From Flavivirga aquatica (GTDB taxonomy: Bacteria > Bacteroidota > Bacteroidia > Flavobacteriales > Flavobacteriaceae), in contig NZ_MDJD01000043.1 in the NCBI RefSeq assembly GCF_001747085.1, forward strand, positions 1 through 64,000: DNA of 64,000 nucleotides. Direction: 5' to 3'. Both the position numbers and the translations under genes were made by a program. This document shows, one piece after another, positions 1 to 9,186 of the stretch. Each line of letters begins with the position of its first letter. The first letter of the stretch is position 1. The notes beneath the pieces are model-generated. The model made no database searches and had not been told where the DNA came from. It saw only the letters and a program-made list of their open reading frames with translations.

Positions 1-70
1 CATTCCGAACAGAGAAGTTAAGCCCATTAGCGCCGATGGTACTGCATTTGTGGGAGAGTAGGTCGTTGCC
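1..70 (+). rRNA. rrf: 5S ribosomal RNA, 3' part
   Basis: The window opens inside a 5S rRNA. The text from the CCGAACAGAGAAGTTAAGCCC segment to GGGAGAGTAGGTCGTTGCC matches the conserved loop and 3' half of bacteroidal 5S rRNA. The 5' half lies outside the window, so the 3' end cannot be paired exactly; position 70 is an estimate. It is followed at once by T residues and then by a separate terminator hairpin, as expected for the end of an rRNA operon. Confidence 0.93.
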
Positions 71-106
71 TTTTTTGATACTGATATTAACTCAGTGTTT
101 AATTAA

Positions 107-138
107 TCCTCAACATTTCTTTGTTGAGGATTTTTTTT
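107..138 (+). terminator. Rho-independent terminator after the rRNA operon
   Basis: A perfect 9-bp stem (TCCTCAACA / TGTTGAGGA) with a six-base loop is followed by eight T residues. It stands directly downstream of the 5S rRNA and ends the rRNA transcript. Confidence 0.9.
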
Positions 139-268
139 GTCATTGTTTTAAAATAATTATACAAATTTTGGATAAAGGAATATTTTTAGGAGTCAAAAAT
201 GTAGAATTCTTCCTTTTTAGACTTACCAGAATATTTGCATAAACACAACAATTGGGCTTGATCCCTTT

Positions 269-2647
269 TTATTGTCTATTAAACAATCTTGAGTACCAAG
301 GTTTTTTGAGACTTGTTTGATCATATCCGTAGTTGTATCCATAATTATAGTTATATCCATATAACCTACTTGGTATTACTCCATTTAATAGATAACTAAC
401 ATTTCCTAATTTATTAGACTCTATAAGTTCATTAGTATATGTTAATAATTTTTTATCAGTGTAGCGTGATCTAACTACGTAAATAATTGTATCTGCAAAT
501 GGAGCAATTAGTAGAGTATCTGTGACTAAAATTGTTGGTGCAGTATCAACAATAATATAATCATATTCTTTTTTTAATTTTTGTAAAAGTTGTTCAAAGC
601 GTCCATTAGATAATAATTCAGCTGGACTTGGGGGGATATTACCTGATAATAATATTTTTAAATTAGAATTATCTGAAAAGTTATGGTTAACAATTAAATT
701 CTCATACTCAATTTGAGTATCATTTAAAAAATTAGATAGACCTTTAGCCATTTTTGTTACATTAAAATAAGAATGGACTTGTGGGTTTCTAAAATCTGCA
801 CCTATTAGGATTATTTTTTTGTTTAAAGCCAAATAAGATACCGCTAAATTAATTGATGTAAAGGTTTTTCCTTCTCCTTTTATTGTAGATGTAACATATA
901 TAACTTTTCCTGTATTTTCAATAAAATCAGATTGGTTACTTAATTGATGATCAATGTTTGTTCTTAAAAGTCTAAAGGATTCAGATAATACTGAATTATC
1001 TGAAGTTCCTTTTAAAATTTTACGATCTTTAAAGAAAGGAATTTCTCCACTAACAGGCGTTTTTTTATTTTTTAACACGATATCTTCCTTGTTATGGATT
1101 TTTGAATCAATAAAGAATAAAATATAGAAAAAAATAAAGGGTAAGATAAAGCCAAGACTTAAGGCAATAAAATAAATGTTTACTTTTTTGGGATATATAG
1201 GAATTGAGCTAGTTATCGCATAATCTACTACTTTTATAGAAGGAGATGTTATGGCTAAATTTATTGCAGCTTCTTCCCTTTTTTCTAGCAATAGTATGTA
1301 CAAAGTTTCTTTTATATGCTGTTGCCGTTCTATAGATCTTAATATCTTTTCTTTTTTCGGAATCCCAGAAAATAATCCATTTGTTTTATGATTTACCTTA
1401 TTAGCTTTTTTTAGTGCTGTTTTTGTTTGTTTTTCATAAGCAATTACAGATTTTAAAATGTTTGATTTTAACTTAATTAATTTATTCTCTAGACTTAAGA
1501 TAATAGGATTGTTTATACCTGCACTTTTAATTATCTTATTTCGATGATTTATCTCAAGATTAAAATCGTTTATTAATCCATTAATTCCAACATTTTCTAG
1601 ACCTATATTAGCGGGTAATAAGTTGAATATATCTTGATTATCTAGTGTTTCTCCTAAAAGTTTTGCGATTTCTAGTTGTGTTTCTAATTGTAAAACTTCA
1701 TCAAAAGTATTTGCTTTTCTAACAATAGTATATTCTGTATCTAAGCTAATGTCGCTTAGGTTATTATTCTGTTTAAATCCTTTTTTATTATTTTCTATGG
1801 AGTCTAGTTCCTTGGTAAGAAAAACAAAACGGCCATCAACAAAATCTATAGTTCTTTGTGATAGTAGTTGCCTATCTAAAATACCGTCTATATCAAATTG
1901 ATTAATTATTTCATTTATAATAGTCTCCGATTTTAAATTTGATTCGCCAATAGTAGATAATGATAAAATATCGCTAGACTTGCCGACATGGTTCACTTTT
2001 AATTTAGAAGATAATTTCATGGTGGCTTGTCTAATACTACTAAATACAACTTTATACTTTTTCCCTAGATGCTTTTTTATTGTAGAATCGGAGGTGTTTT
2101 TAATTAAAAAAGGTAAATCGGAATAAACACTATCTAATCTATGTGTATCAATTTTCCATTCTTTAGTTTCAGATTTAGAAATATTATATCCATTAGAGTT
2201 TATTTCTATTATGAAATATTGATTTTCAGGAAGTTTTTGAATGGAATCTATTTGGGATATTTTGAATGGAGTAATCCAAACCTCTTTACTTTTAATTGTG
2301 CCTTCTTCAAAATATGTAACATTTAGATTTAGTTTTTTTACTACATTTTCTAATAAGCGATGCGATTTTATTACTTCTATTTCATTTTCTAAATTTACTT
2401 TAGAACTTTCAAATAAAGAATATATGCCATTAGGCAATTCTAAAGACTTTGATGAATCATCTAGAATTTTAATTTTCCCAACAGTTTTATAATTTACAGA
2501 GGTGTATTTTAAATAGAAAAAAGCAATAGAAATAAATAAAAACATTGTTATTATAAACCAAGGCCAATTACGAATATACTTAACAGCTTCTTCTTTTATA
2601 TTGAAAGTATCTTTGTCATTAGATAAATAGTAAGGAGTTTTTGCCAT
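269..2647 (-). CDS. Wzc-type polysaccharide co-polymerase with C-terminal tyrosine kinase
   Basis: This 792-residue inner-membrane protein drives export and sets chain length of the polysaccharide and carries a BY-kinase domain. A first membrane segment lies near residues 30-48 and a second near 525-550, with a long periplasmic coiled region between them. The cytoplasmic part has a Walker A motif (KGEGKT, about 588-593), a Walker A'-type segment (ILIGADFRNP, about 612-621) and a Walker B (IIVDTAP, about 697). The tail is rich in tyrosine (YGYNYNYGYNYGY), the usual autophosphorylation cluster. The A' segment has Gly where the first Asp of the consensus DxDxR is expected. It is the last gene of the locus, 7 bp after the Wza-like gene. 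Confidence 0.93.
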   Translation of the reverse strand: MAKTPYYLSNDKDTFNIKEEAVKYIRNWPWFIITMFLFISIAFFYLKYTSVNYKTVGKIKILDDSSKSLELPNGIYSLFESSKVNLENEIEVIKSHRLLENVVKKLNLNVTYFEEGTIKSKEVWITPFKISQIDSIQKLPENQYFIIEINSNGYNISKSETKEWKIDTHRLDSVYSDLPFLIKNTSDSTIKKHLGKKYKVVFSSIRQATMKLSSKLKVNHVGKSSDILSLSTIGESNLKSETIINEIINQFDIDGILDRQLLSQRTIDFVDGRFVFLTKELDSIENNKKGFKQNNNLSDISLDTEYTIVRKANTFDEVLQLETQLEIAKLLGETLDNQDIFNLLPANIGLENVGINGLINDFNLEINHRNKIIKSAGINNPIILSLENKLIKLKSNILKSVIAYEKQTKTALKKANKVNHKTNGLFSGIPKKEKILRSIERQQHIKETLYILLLEKREEAAINLAITSPSIKVVDYAITSSIPIYPKKVNIYFIALSLGFILPFIFFYILFFIDSKIHNKEDIVLKNKKTPVSGEIPFFKDRKILKGTSDNSVLSESFRLLRTNIDHQLSNQSDFIENTGKVIYVTSTIKGEGKTFTSINLAVSYLALNKKIILIGADFRNPQVHSYFNVTKMAKGLSNFLNDTQIEYENLIVNHNFSDNSNLKILLSGNIPPSPAELLSNGRFEQLLQKLKKEYDYIIVDTAPTILVTDTLLIAPFADTIIYVVRSRYTDKKLLTYTNELIESNKLGNVSYLLNGVIPSRLYGYNYNYGYNYGYDQTSLKKPWYSRLFNRQ

Positions 2648-2654
2648 TTTTAAA

Positions 2655-3437
2655 TTATCTAGTCAATATAATAACAGTGCTTAACAAAATTGATGCTATT
2701 GTTAATACTGTACCTGCATTGCCAATATACCCTGAACTTTTAATTTTTGTATTATTGGGACTTATTATAATAACATCATTTTGTTTTAGAAAATAAAAAG
2801 GACTTTCAAACCAATCGGTTTGAGTTAAGTCAATATGCTTGATATGTTGAATACCATTAATATCTCTAATGACTAGAACATCTTTTCTATTCCCATTTAT
2901 TTTTAAATCTCCAGCATAACCAATGGCTTGTAATAAAGTAACATTTTGTTCTGTAATAGTGTACGTCCCTGGCGCAACAACTTCTCCCAAAATGGTGATT
3001 TTTGAGTTAAGAATTCGAACGCTTACTATGGCATTTTTTAAATAACCACCAGATTCAAGAATAGATTTAATATGAAGTTCTAATTCTGTAGTAGATTTTT
3101 TTAAAACTTTAACAGATCCTATAACTGGTAGTATAATGTTACCTTCAGGTGATACTAGATTTCCTTGTAATTTAAGGGTTTCAATAAAACTTGAATTTGT
3201 AGATAGACTATTATCAAAATTATATGGAATTGCTGCTTCAGGATAAAGAGAACTTATTTTAATAGCTAACACATCATTAATTTGAATTTTGTTAGATACA
3301 TAATTAATTTTTCTACCTTCTTTATTATCGATATCTTGTAAATAGAGTATATCCTTTTTTGAAGCACAAGATGAAAATATGAGGAAAGTAATTATTAATA
3401 AAACTGCATATATATTTGCGGTTTCTAGTTTTAACAT
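2655..3437 (-). CDS. Wza-type polysaccharide export lipoprotein
   Basis: This 260-residue protein has a lipoprotein signal peptide; the lipobox FSSC puts the lipidated Cys at residue 24. The poly_export domain follows (YLQDIDN, then INDVLAIKISSLYPEA), then one SLBB-like repeat (ITILGEVVAPGTYTI, with LLQAIGYAGDL after it). A hydrophobic stretch at the C-terminus (AGTVLTIASILLSTVIIL) is typical of Bacteroidota Wza proteins. It forms the outer-membrane export channel and is encoded just upstream of its Wzc partner. Confidence 0.93.
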   Translation of the reverse strand: MLKLETANIYAVLLIITFLIFSSCASKKDILYLQDIDNKEGRKINYVSNKIQINDVLAIKISSLYPEAAIPYNFDNSLSTNSSFIETLKLQGNLVSPEGNIILPVIGSVKVLKKSTTELELHIKSILESGGYLKNAIVSVRILNSKITILGEVVAPGTYTITEQNVTLLQAIGYAGDLKINGNRKDVLVIRDINGIQHIKHIDLTQTDWFESPFYFLKQNDVIIISPNNTKIKSSGYIGNAGTVLTIASILLSTVIILTR

Positions 3438-3490
3438 TTTAGTTGTGTTAATTAATGTCTATAAAGATATTAAAAATAACAAGTATTTTA

Positions 3491-4726
3491 CTACAATGAA
3501 AGGTAAATAATTACTGTTAAAAAAATATTTAATATAGAATTATATACTTTTTCTAATTTGAGAGAATAGTATGGTTTTTTATTAATGTTAGCTAATGAAC
3601 TAATAGTCTCAGAGTTTATAGAATTAAACTTAGATTCATTGATTTGTAACATTTTTAAAATTAAAAATGGAGTAATAGAAAAAATAAAGCTAAGAACCAT
3701 AAGAACAAAAAGTAATAGATGTGGGTTTATGTCATTAAATTTATAAGCTAGAGCAGCCATTATTACAATAAAAACTGATGCAATTAATGAGATTTCCCAG
3801 TGTTTAAAGCCTAAAGAAAGAAGATTGTGATGGATATGATTTTTATCAGCTGAAAAAGGATTTCTTTTGTTAATCAATCTAATTATAAATACTCTTAATG
3901 TATCCATTAAAGGAAAACTAAGAATGGCAATTACCAATACTGGAGGATTGGTAAGTGATGAGAACAGCTCTACATTGTGATATACTCTTAAAAAACTAAC
4001 ACTTTGATATGTTATTAAAAAACCTACAATCATTGAACCTGTGTCTCCCATGAATACTTTTTTTGTTTTTGAAAAGTTAAAGATTAAAAATGTTGCTAAG
4101 GCTCCAATTAGACTTAGAGATATGAAGAGGATTGAATCATTACCGTTAAAAAAGAAAAACACACCAAATAGTATACTTGATATTATACCTAGACACCCAG
4201 CAAGTCCATCAACTCCATCAATTAAATTAAAGGCATTTATTACTAAAATAAATACAAATAATGTAAAAATAATTGAAAAAGTATAAGGTAATAAATCTAT
4301 CCCAAAGATTCCAAAGAAGCTATGAATTCTAATATCTGTTATAATTATTATACATAGAGAAGCTATTATTTGTCCAAATAATTTATTAATTGGTGACAAT
4401 TCAACTAAATCATCTTTTAATCCTGTAAAAAACAATAATATTAAAGCTCCTATAAGGCATAACAAGTTATTGTAAGACATTATACTACCTAAAAAAGTAA
4501 GTACAGTTACAATTCCTAAAAAAATCCCAATTCCACCTAAGTTTGGAGTTTTACGAATGTGTGAACTTCTATTTCCAGGTTCTTGCATTAATTCTTTTAT
4601 TTTCGAAATTTTAATTATAATTGGATAAGAATAATAAGATACTATCGCAGATAGACATAATGAAGCTATAATCCATTCTATGCTATTGTTATATAGATGT
4701 ATAGGTGTATTTGTTATAATATTCAT
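3491..4726 (-). CDS. WecA/MraY-family undecaprenyl-phosphate sugar-1-phosphate transferase
   Basis: This polytopic membrane enzyme of 411 residues transfers a sugar-1-phosphate (typically GlcNAc-1-P or a relative) from a UDP-sugar to undecaprenyl phosphate and so starts repeat-unit synthesis. The family signatures are present in order: PNLGGIGIF near residue 57, the Mg-binding GLKDDL near 100, NAFNLIDGVDGLAG near 163-176, MGDTGS near 227 and the HIHH motif near 297. A 330-bp gap separates it from the upstream glycosyltransferase, so it may have its own promoter and form a unit with the Wza and Wzc genes. Confidence 0.92.
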   Translation of the reverse strand: MNIITNTPIHLYNNSIEWIIASLCLSAIVSYYSYPIIIKISKIKELMQEPGNRSSHIRKTPNLGGIGIFLGIVTVLTFLGSIMSYNNLLCLIGALILLFFTGLKDDLVELSPINKLFGQIIASLCIIIITDIRIHSFFGIFGIDLLPYTFSIIFTLFVFILVINAFNLIDGVDGLAGCLGIISSILFGVFFFFNGNDSILFISLSLIGALATFLIFNFSKTKKVFMGDTGSMIVGFLITYQSVSFLRVYHNVELFSSLTNPPVLVIAILSFPLMDTLRVFIIRLINKRNPFSADKNHIHHNLLSLGFKHWEISLIASVFIVIMAALAYKFNDINPHLLLFVLMVLSFIFSITPFLILKMLQINESKFNSINSETISSLANINKKPYYSLKLEKVYNSILNIFLTVIIYLSL

Positions 4727-5056
4727 GGTGTTTATTTTAATAGTTGGGAATTGCTAATCTACAAAAAAATACTACAAAAAATAATTTTTTGTAAGAAAAT
4801 AAATCTTATTAAGATGATAGCAATTGTTTTTACTGGATGTTTGTATTAAACATGTTGTAAATTAACTTTATAGGTAGTATAAACTTAACTTATAAGAGTT
4901 ATAACCAGATTCAAGAATAATTTGGGTAAAATTTATAAAAGGGAAGCTATATTTGATTAGATAATATGTATATATTATTAATTATTTAATGTGAAACAGC
5001 ATTTATTGAAAAGAATTTTTGTTTTTTATGTAAGCTAACTACTAAAAACGATAAGC
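4727..5056 (-). other. Intergenic region inside the polysaccharide locus
   Basis: This AT-rich gap of 330 bp is the longest inside the locus and holds no convincing ORF. It contains a perfect 10-bp inverted repeat with a single central base at 4773-4793 (TACAAAAAAT / ATTTTTTGTA). That could be an operator, or a weak terminator for the gene ending at 5057. A promoter for the WecA-Wza-Wzc group probably lies here, but no clear -33/-7 pair was seen. Confidence 0.4.
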
Positions 5057-5779
5057 TTAATTCAAATTAAGTTTAGATTTACTTAAATACCATATGAATA
5101 GTGGTGTTGAAATAAGGTTTCTACGCCATAGCCGTCTAGGTTCTTTAATAAATCTAGGTAACCATTCTAAACCAAAATTTATCCAAAAAGGACTAGATCG
5201 CTTTACGGTTCTTGCATAAAAGTCAAAAACGGCACCTATAGAAGTAATAACTGTAGCATCTATATCCGATTTATATGTTTCTACCCATTTTTCTTGTTTT
5301 GGAGCTGTCATTCCAACAAATAAAATGTCTGGATTAAAAGTATTAACAGCATTAACCATTATTGTAGAGTCTTCTTTAGTAAATTCCTTTTTATATGGAG
5401 GTGAATAGCTTGAGACTATAATATTTGGATATTCTACTTTTAATCTATTAGTAATTAAACTTAAGGTATTTTGAGCTGATCCTAAATAAAATACTTTTTT
5501 GTGGTTTGAATTAGCATATTCTAATAAGTGTTTGTGAATATCTGCACCAGCTATTTTCTTTATGGTCTTACCACATAACATTTTTGTAGCTAATACTATT
5601 CCTATGCCGTCTGGTAAAAGGATATCACTATTTAGTAAGGTTTTTTGAAAAGTTATATCATTTTTTGCAACACAGTAAGAGTGTGGGTTTATTGTATTTA
5701 TAATGCACCTTTTATTTAGATTTATTTCATTTAAATTTGAAGAGAATACATGTTTATCTACAATGTTTTTTAAATCCAT
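5057..5779 (-). CDS. WecG/TagA/CpsF family glycosyltransferase
   Basis: This 240-residue GT26-family enzyme usually adds the second sugar (for example ManNAc or a mannuronate) to the lipid-linked first sugar. Typical features are NPHSYCVAKND near the N-terminus, LLPDGIGIV near residue 55, KVFYLGSAQN near 95, FVGMTAPKQEKW near 155 and the C-terminal PRFIKEPRRLWRRNL. Length matches the family. In transcription order it closes the upstream glycosyltransferase block, 18 bp after the preceding gene, and it pairs naturally with the WecA-type initiator encoded next. Confidence 0.93.
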   Translation of the reverse strand: MDLKNIVDKHVFSSNLNEINLNKRCIINTINPHSYCVAKNDITFQKTLLNSDILLPDGIGIVLATKMLCGKTIKKIAGADIHKHLLEYANSNHKKVFYLGSAQNTLSLITNRLKVEYPNIIVSSYSPPYKKEFTKEDSTIMVNAVNTFNPDILFVGMTAPKQEKWVETYKSDIDATVITSIGAVFDFYARTVKRSSPFWINFGLEWLPRFIKEPRRLWRRNLISTPLFIWYLSKSKLNLN

Positions 5780-5797
5780 GATACGTATTATTAAAAG

Positions 5798-6961
5798 TTA
5801 ATTTTGAATGAAATTATATGCAGATTCTAATAAACTGTAATAAGAATCAGTATTGTATTTTTCTTTCATTTTTTTAAACCCGTTTGTTCCTAAACGTTTT
5901 AGTTTGATTTCATCATGCCAAATATTGGAAATCACTTTTGTAAGATCTAAGCTATTTTGAGGTTCAAATAAAAGACCATTGACATCATTTTCGGCTATTT
6001 CTGGGTAGCCAGCCATTTTAGGTGCTATTATAGGAAGTTTAAATGCCATTGCTTCAGGGAATACCATTGGAAACCCTTCATAACAGATGCTTGTATGTAG
6101 ATATAGCCTTGCTTTGGAATAAAATGTTTTCATTTCATTTGTATTAAGCATACCTTTTAAAATAACGTTTCTGGGTATCTTTAATTCTTTTTCATATCCT
6201 TCTCGCATCTCACCAGCAACTTGAAAATTGATTTGTGGTAATCTTTTAGCAGCTTCTAATAAAAGAGGAATCCCTTTTTCTGGACTTATCCTGCCTGCAA
6301 AAGCAACATAATGGCGGTTGTTAATATTGTATTCTATATCCCTAATGCCTTTATTGTATATATTGGGGATTACGAAACATTTATTTTTTTCAAAACCGTT
6401 TGTAATAAGTTTTTCCTTTTGGAAATTAGTTAGGCATAGATATGCATCAACATTATTAATGTAATGTTTATTGGTTCTCGCCCATAAATTTCTTAATGCA
6501 TAACCCGTACTTTTAAAAATTGAACTTTCACAGTTATTACTTATACAATTAAGCTCCTTACCAAAGCCAGTACATTTTTCACAAACATTTCCATTGGTAA
6601 AAAATAATCCGTTTGGGCAAAGTAATCTATAGTTATGTATTGTCATTGCTATAGGAATTCCAGCTTTTTTAATTTCAGGTAGGATAGCTGGAGATATAAT
6701 GGGGTATAAATTATGAATATGAACAATATCTGGTTTTTCTTTACAGATTAATGTTTTGATATCATCTATGACTTTAGAATTATGGAATGCTGTAAAAAAA
6801 GCTCTTATTTTACCATTTGTTATATTTTCTAACTCTTTACTACTTCTAAAATAGGTAATAACTTGATGACCTTTAGATTTTAAAAGGTTTACTTGAGTAT
6901 TAACAACGGCTTCTTCTCCGCTATGTTTACCATATTTATTATGAATAATTAGTAGTTTCAT
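5798..6961 (-). CDS. Glycosyltransferase family 4 protein
   Basis: This 387-residue GT-B fold enzyme has an N-terminal acceptor half starting LLIIHNKYGKHSGEEAV and a nucleotide-sugar half with AFAGRISPEKGIPLLLEA and the EX7E-type motif EGFPMVFPE near residues 302-310. A cysteine cluster near residues 115-143 (CPNG, CEKC, CISNNC) is seen in a subset of GT4 enzymes and may bind metal. The start overlaps the end of the upstream glycosyltransferase by 23 bp, which suggests translational coupling. Donor and acceptor sugars cannot be told from sequence. Confidence 0.9.
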   Translation of the reverse strand: MKLLIIHNKYGKHSGEEAVVNTQVNLLKSKGHQVITYFRSSKELENITNGKIRAFFTAFHNSKVIDDIKTLICKEKPDIVHIHNLYPIISPAILPEIKKAGIPIAMTIHNYRLLCPNGLFFTNGNVCEKCTGFGKELNCISNNCESSIFKSTGYALRNLWARTNKHYINNVDAYLCLTNFQKEKLITNGFEKNKCFVIPNIYNKGIRDIEYNINNRHYVAFAGRISPEKGIPLLLEAAKRLPQINFQVAGEMREGYEKELKIPRNVILKGMLNTNEMKTFYSKARLYLHTSICYEGFPMVFPEAMAFKLPIIAPKMAGYPEIAENDVNGLLFEPQNSLDLTKVISNIWHDEIKLKRLGTNGFKKMKEKYNTDSYYSLLESAYNFIQN

Positions 6962-8189
6962 CTAATAGCTTTGAATAAATAGTATTTAATTTTTCAATTT
7001 TTTTATTCCATGTAAAATCCTTAACTCTTTTTAATGCACCTACAGATAATTGTTTTCTTAATTTTTCATCTGTATATAGTAGCTCTATGGCTTCTTTGAA
7101 ATTATTATGAATGGTATTTATATTAGTAACTTTAACCTTGATACCACATTTGTTATTAACTACATGAGTAAAACCACAATGATCTAAACAAATAATAGGC
7201 AAGCCAAGGGAAATAGCTTCAAGTGTAACTGTTGCTGTTAAATCTTTGAGGCTAGTTATACATAATATGTGTCCATTTTTCATAATATGTAAAGCGTCGT
7301 CTTTAGGAATCCAGCCATGCCATTTACAACGATTAGAAAGGTGTAATTTATTTGCTAAAGATTTCCAACGTTTAGTTTCTGCACCAATTCCTAAAATATC
7401 TAATTCCCAATTTGTTTTTGAATCTAGTTGAGCTAAACTTTTTAATAAAATATTTAATGCTTTACCTGAAGTATGTTGGCCAGACCATACAATTTTTAAA
7501 GTCCCATTGGTTTGCCTCTTAAAAGGCGTAATTTCTAAAAAGGTATTAGTACCGACTTCTGTTATAATTTCTGATGGTTGATTCCATAATTTAAAAATAT
7601 CTTTTTGAATATCTGGAGTAGCAGCAATTAATGTTGATAAAGGTCTTTTAGCAGCTAAGCGTGGGCGCTTTAAAAAATGTTTTTGAAGAGTATTGACAAT
7701 ATTCCTCCCTCCATAAAATAATTTACCGTAGGTATTAAATGCTGGAAATAAACGCCATGGTATATTTTGAGTGCCTCCTATGGGACCCCAAACGAATGGT
7801 TTATCTATTTTCCATAGATATCCTGGTTCTCTATAACCAACCATATTAAGTTGATGGATGAGATCAAAATTTTCTTTTATATCCAGTTGTTTGGCTAAGT
7901 AATAAGCCTTTTTTTGCCATGCTTTATAAAACCAATAATAGGATGGCGGCCATATTTTTCGAAGTTTTTTATTTCTTTTTTTCTTAATAAAATAGAAGTG
8001 AATGTTTGTTATGTTTTCTTCTTTAATAGATTTTTTAATGTCTTTTTCCCACTTTTCTTTTTCTGTAATAACATGCACTTCATGATGCTTACTTAATGTT
8101 TTAATAAAATTCCAGCCCATTCCTGGCTCGGAACCTCTATAAGGGCTACAAGCGTAACAAGATACGAGTATTTTAAGTTGTTTATTCAC
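6939..8189 (-). CDS. Glycosyltransferase family 4 protein
   Basis: This 416-residue GT-B enzyme has the N-terminal signature SCYACSPYRGSEPGMGWNF shared by a GT4 group found in exopolysaccharide loci. The C-terminal half carries LKIVWSGQHTSGKALNILL, GWIPKDDALHIM and TVTLEAISLGLPIICLDHCG. Its start overlaps the end of the upstream kinase-like gene by 8 bp. It presumably adds one sugar to the repeat unit on the cytoplasmic face of the membrane; the sugar is unknown. Confidence 0.9.
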   Translation of the reverse strand: MNKQLKILVSCYACSPYRGSEPGMGWNFIKTLSKHHEVHVITEKEKWEKDIKKSIKEENITNIHFYFIKKKRNKKLRKIWPPSYYWFYKAWQKKAYYLAKQLDIKENFDLIHQLNMVGYREPGYLWKIDKPFVWGPIGGTQNIPWRLFPAFNTYGKLFYGGRNIVNTLQKHFLKRPRLAAKRPLSTLIAATPDIQKDIFKLWNQPSEIITEVGTNTFLEITPFKRQTNGTLKIVWSGQHTSGKALNILLKSLAQLDSKTNWELDILGIGAETKRWKSLANKLHLSNRCKWHGWIPKDDALHIMKNGHILCITSLKDLTATVTLEAISLGLPIICLDHCGFTHVVNNKCGIKVKVTNINTIHNNFKEAIELLYTDEKLRKQLSVGALKRVKDFTWNKKIEKLNTIYSKLLDETTNYS

Positions 8190-9186
8190 AAATAAAGTTT
8201 AGCATATTATCATGAAATTGATGAGATTCATTTGTTCTTTCTAGGGTAATGATTTCTTTTATTAGAAACAGTGCTACCAAAGATTCTATATTTTTAGTTT
8301 TTATTTTATTAAAGATATAGTTGGAAAGGGGAACGGGGGATTTTTTTTTAAGAAGCCTGCCAACTTGAAAATGATATTTTATTAAATCGAAATATTCTAT
8401 ACCGTTTTTAATAAAAAACTCAAAATCAAAAGGAACAAGACCTTTATGAGTTTTGATTATATTCCAAGGGGCAAAATCGCCATGTTCAAAGGCTTCATAA
8501 TAATATTCAGCTGAATTTGCTAAAATTAGATCCATTTGTAATCTGTACGATTCTAATTGTAACTTCTCTAGGTCATAATACAAGCCTTTAATTCTTGGAT
8601 GGTCTATTAATTTGTGTTTTGATTCTTTTTTTAATTGAGAAACCAAATTTTCAATATCATTTTCTGCTGGAATTCCTATTTTACCTTTTAGCTGTGGTGT
8701 TATTAAAAAGGGGATATTTCCATAAGTTGCGGACAATATGAATGGTTCTACAATTTCTTTTTTTGATAATAATTTAATAGCATCTTTCTCAATGTTTAAA
8801 TTTATAACGCCTAATTTGTTTATTGGAAATTTTAGATAACCAAAAATAGAATTGTTGGATTGTAATTGTAAAACTACTTTGTCTTTTTCTGTAGAATAAT
8901 ATACTGAAACAGTAAATTGAGTGTTAAATCTATTTTCTAGATATTCAATGAATTCTGATTTTTTATGCGATTTGGTTACAATCAAAAAACGTATTAGGGC
9001 ATTAAAGTTTATGAATAGAAATTGACTAATTATTTTTAAACTTTTTGCTTTATAAGAAAAAGGATTATATAATTTAAAAGCATTTTTCGCAACTGTTCTA
9101 TTGCCAACCGCTAATATTACTTTGGGGTGTTTCATACTTGGTAAATACAAGTAATTATCTTCAGAAAAAAAACTAATATCTTTCAT
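8182..9186 (-). CDS. Protein-kinase-like phosphotransferase (APH/choline-kinase fold), function unknown
   Basis: This 334-residue protein is not a glycosyltransferase. Residues 235-242 read HGDFAPWN, which fits the HxDxxxxN catalytic loop of the aminoglycoside phosphotransferase and choline-kinase group. Residues 253-256 (FDFE) fit the metal-binding Asp loop that follows. The N-terminal 150 residues are poorly conserved, and no clear glycine-rich loop was seen. Its position among glycosyltransferase genes, overlapping both neighbours, suggests that it phosphorylates a sugar, a lipid or another intermediate of this glycan. That role is inference. Confidence 0.7.
   Translation of the reverse strand: MKDISFFSEDNYLYLPSMKHPKVILAVGNRTVAKNAFKLYNPFSYKAKSLKIISQFLFINFNALIRFLIVTKSHKKSEFIEYLENRFNTQFTVSVYYSTEKDKVVLQLQSNNSIFGYLKFPINKLGVINLNIEKDAIKLLSKKEIVEPFILSATYGNIPFLITPQLKGKIGIPAENDIENLVSQLKKESKHKLIDHPRIKGLYYDLEKLQLESYRLQMDLILANSAEYYYEAFEHGDFAPWNIIKTHKGLVPFDFEFFIKNGIEYFDLIKYHFQVGRLLKKKSPVPLSNYIFNKIKTKNIESLVALFLIKEIITLERTNESHQFHDNMLNFICE

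Noticed and set aside
4773-4793. A-T palindrome as a possible operator
   Set aside because: Made only of A/T runs with two G/C pairs in a very AT-rich gap; such palindromes arise by chance here, so it is mentioned only within the gap entry.
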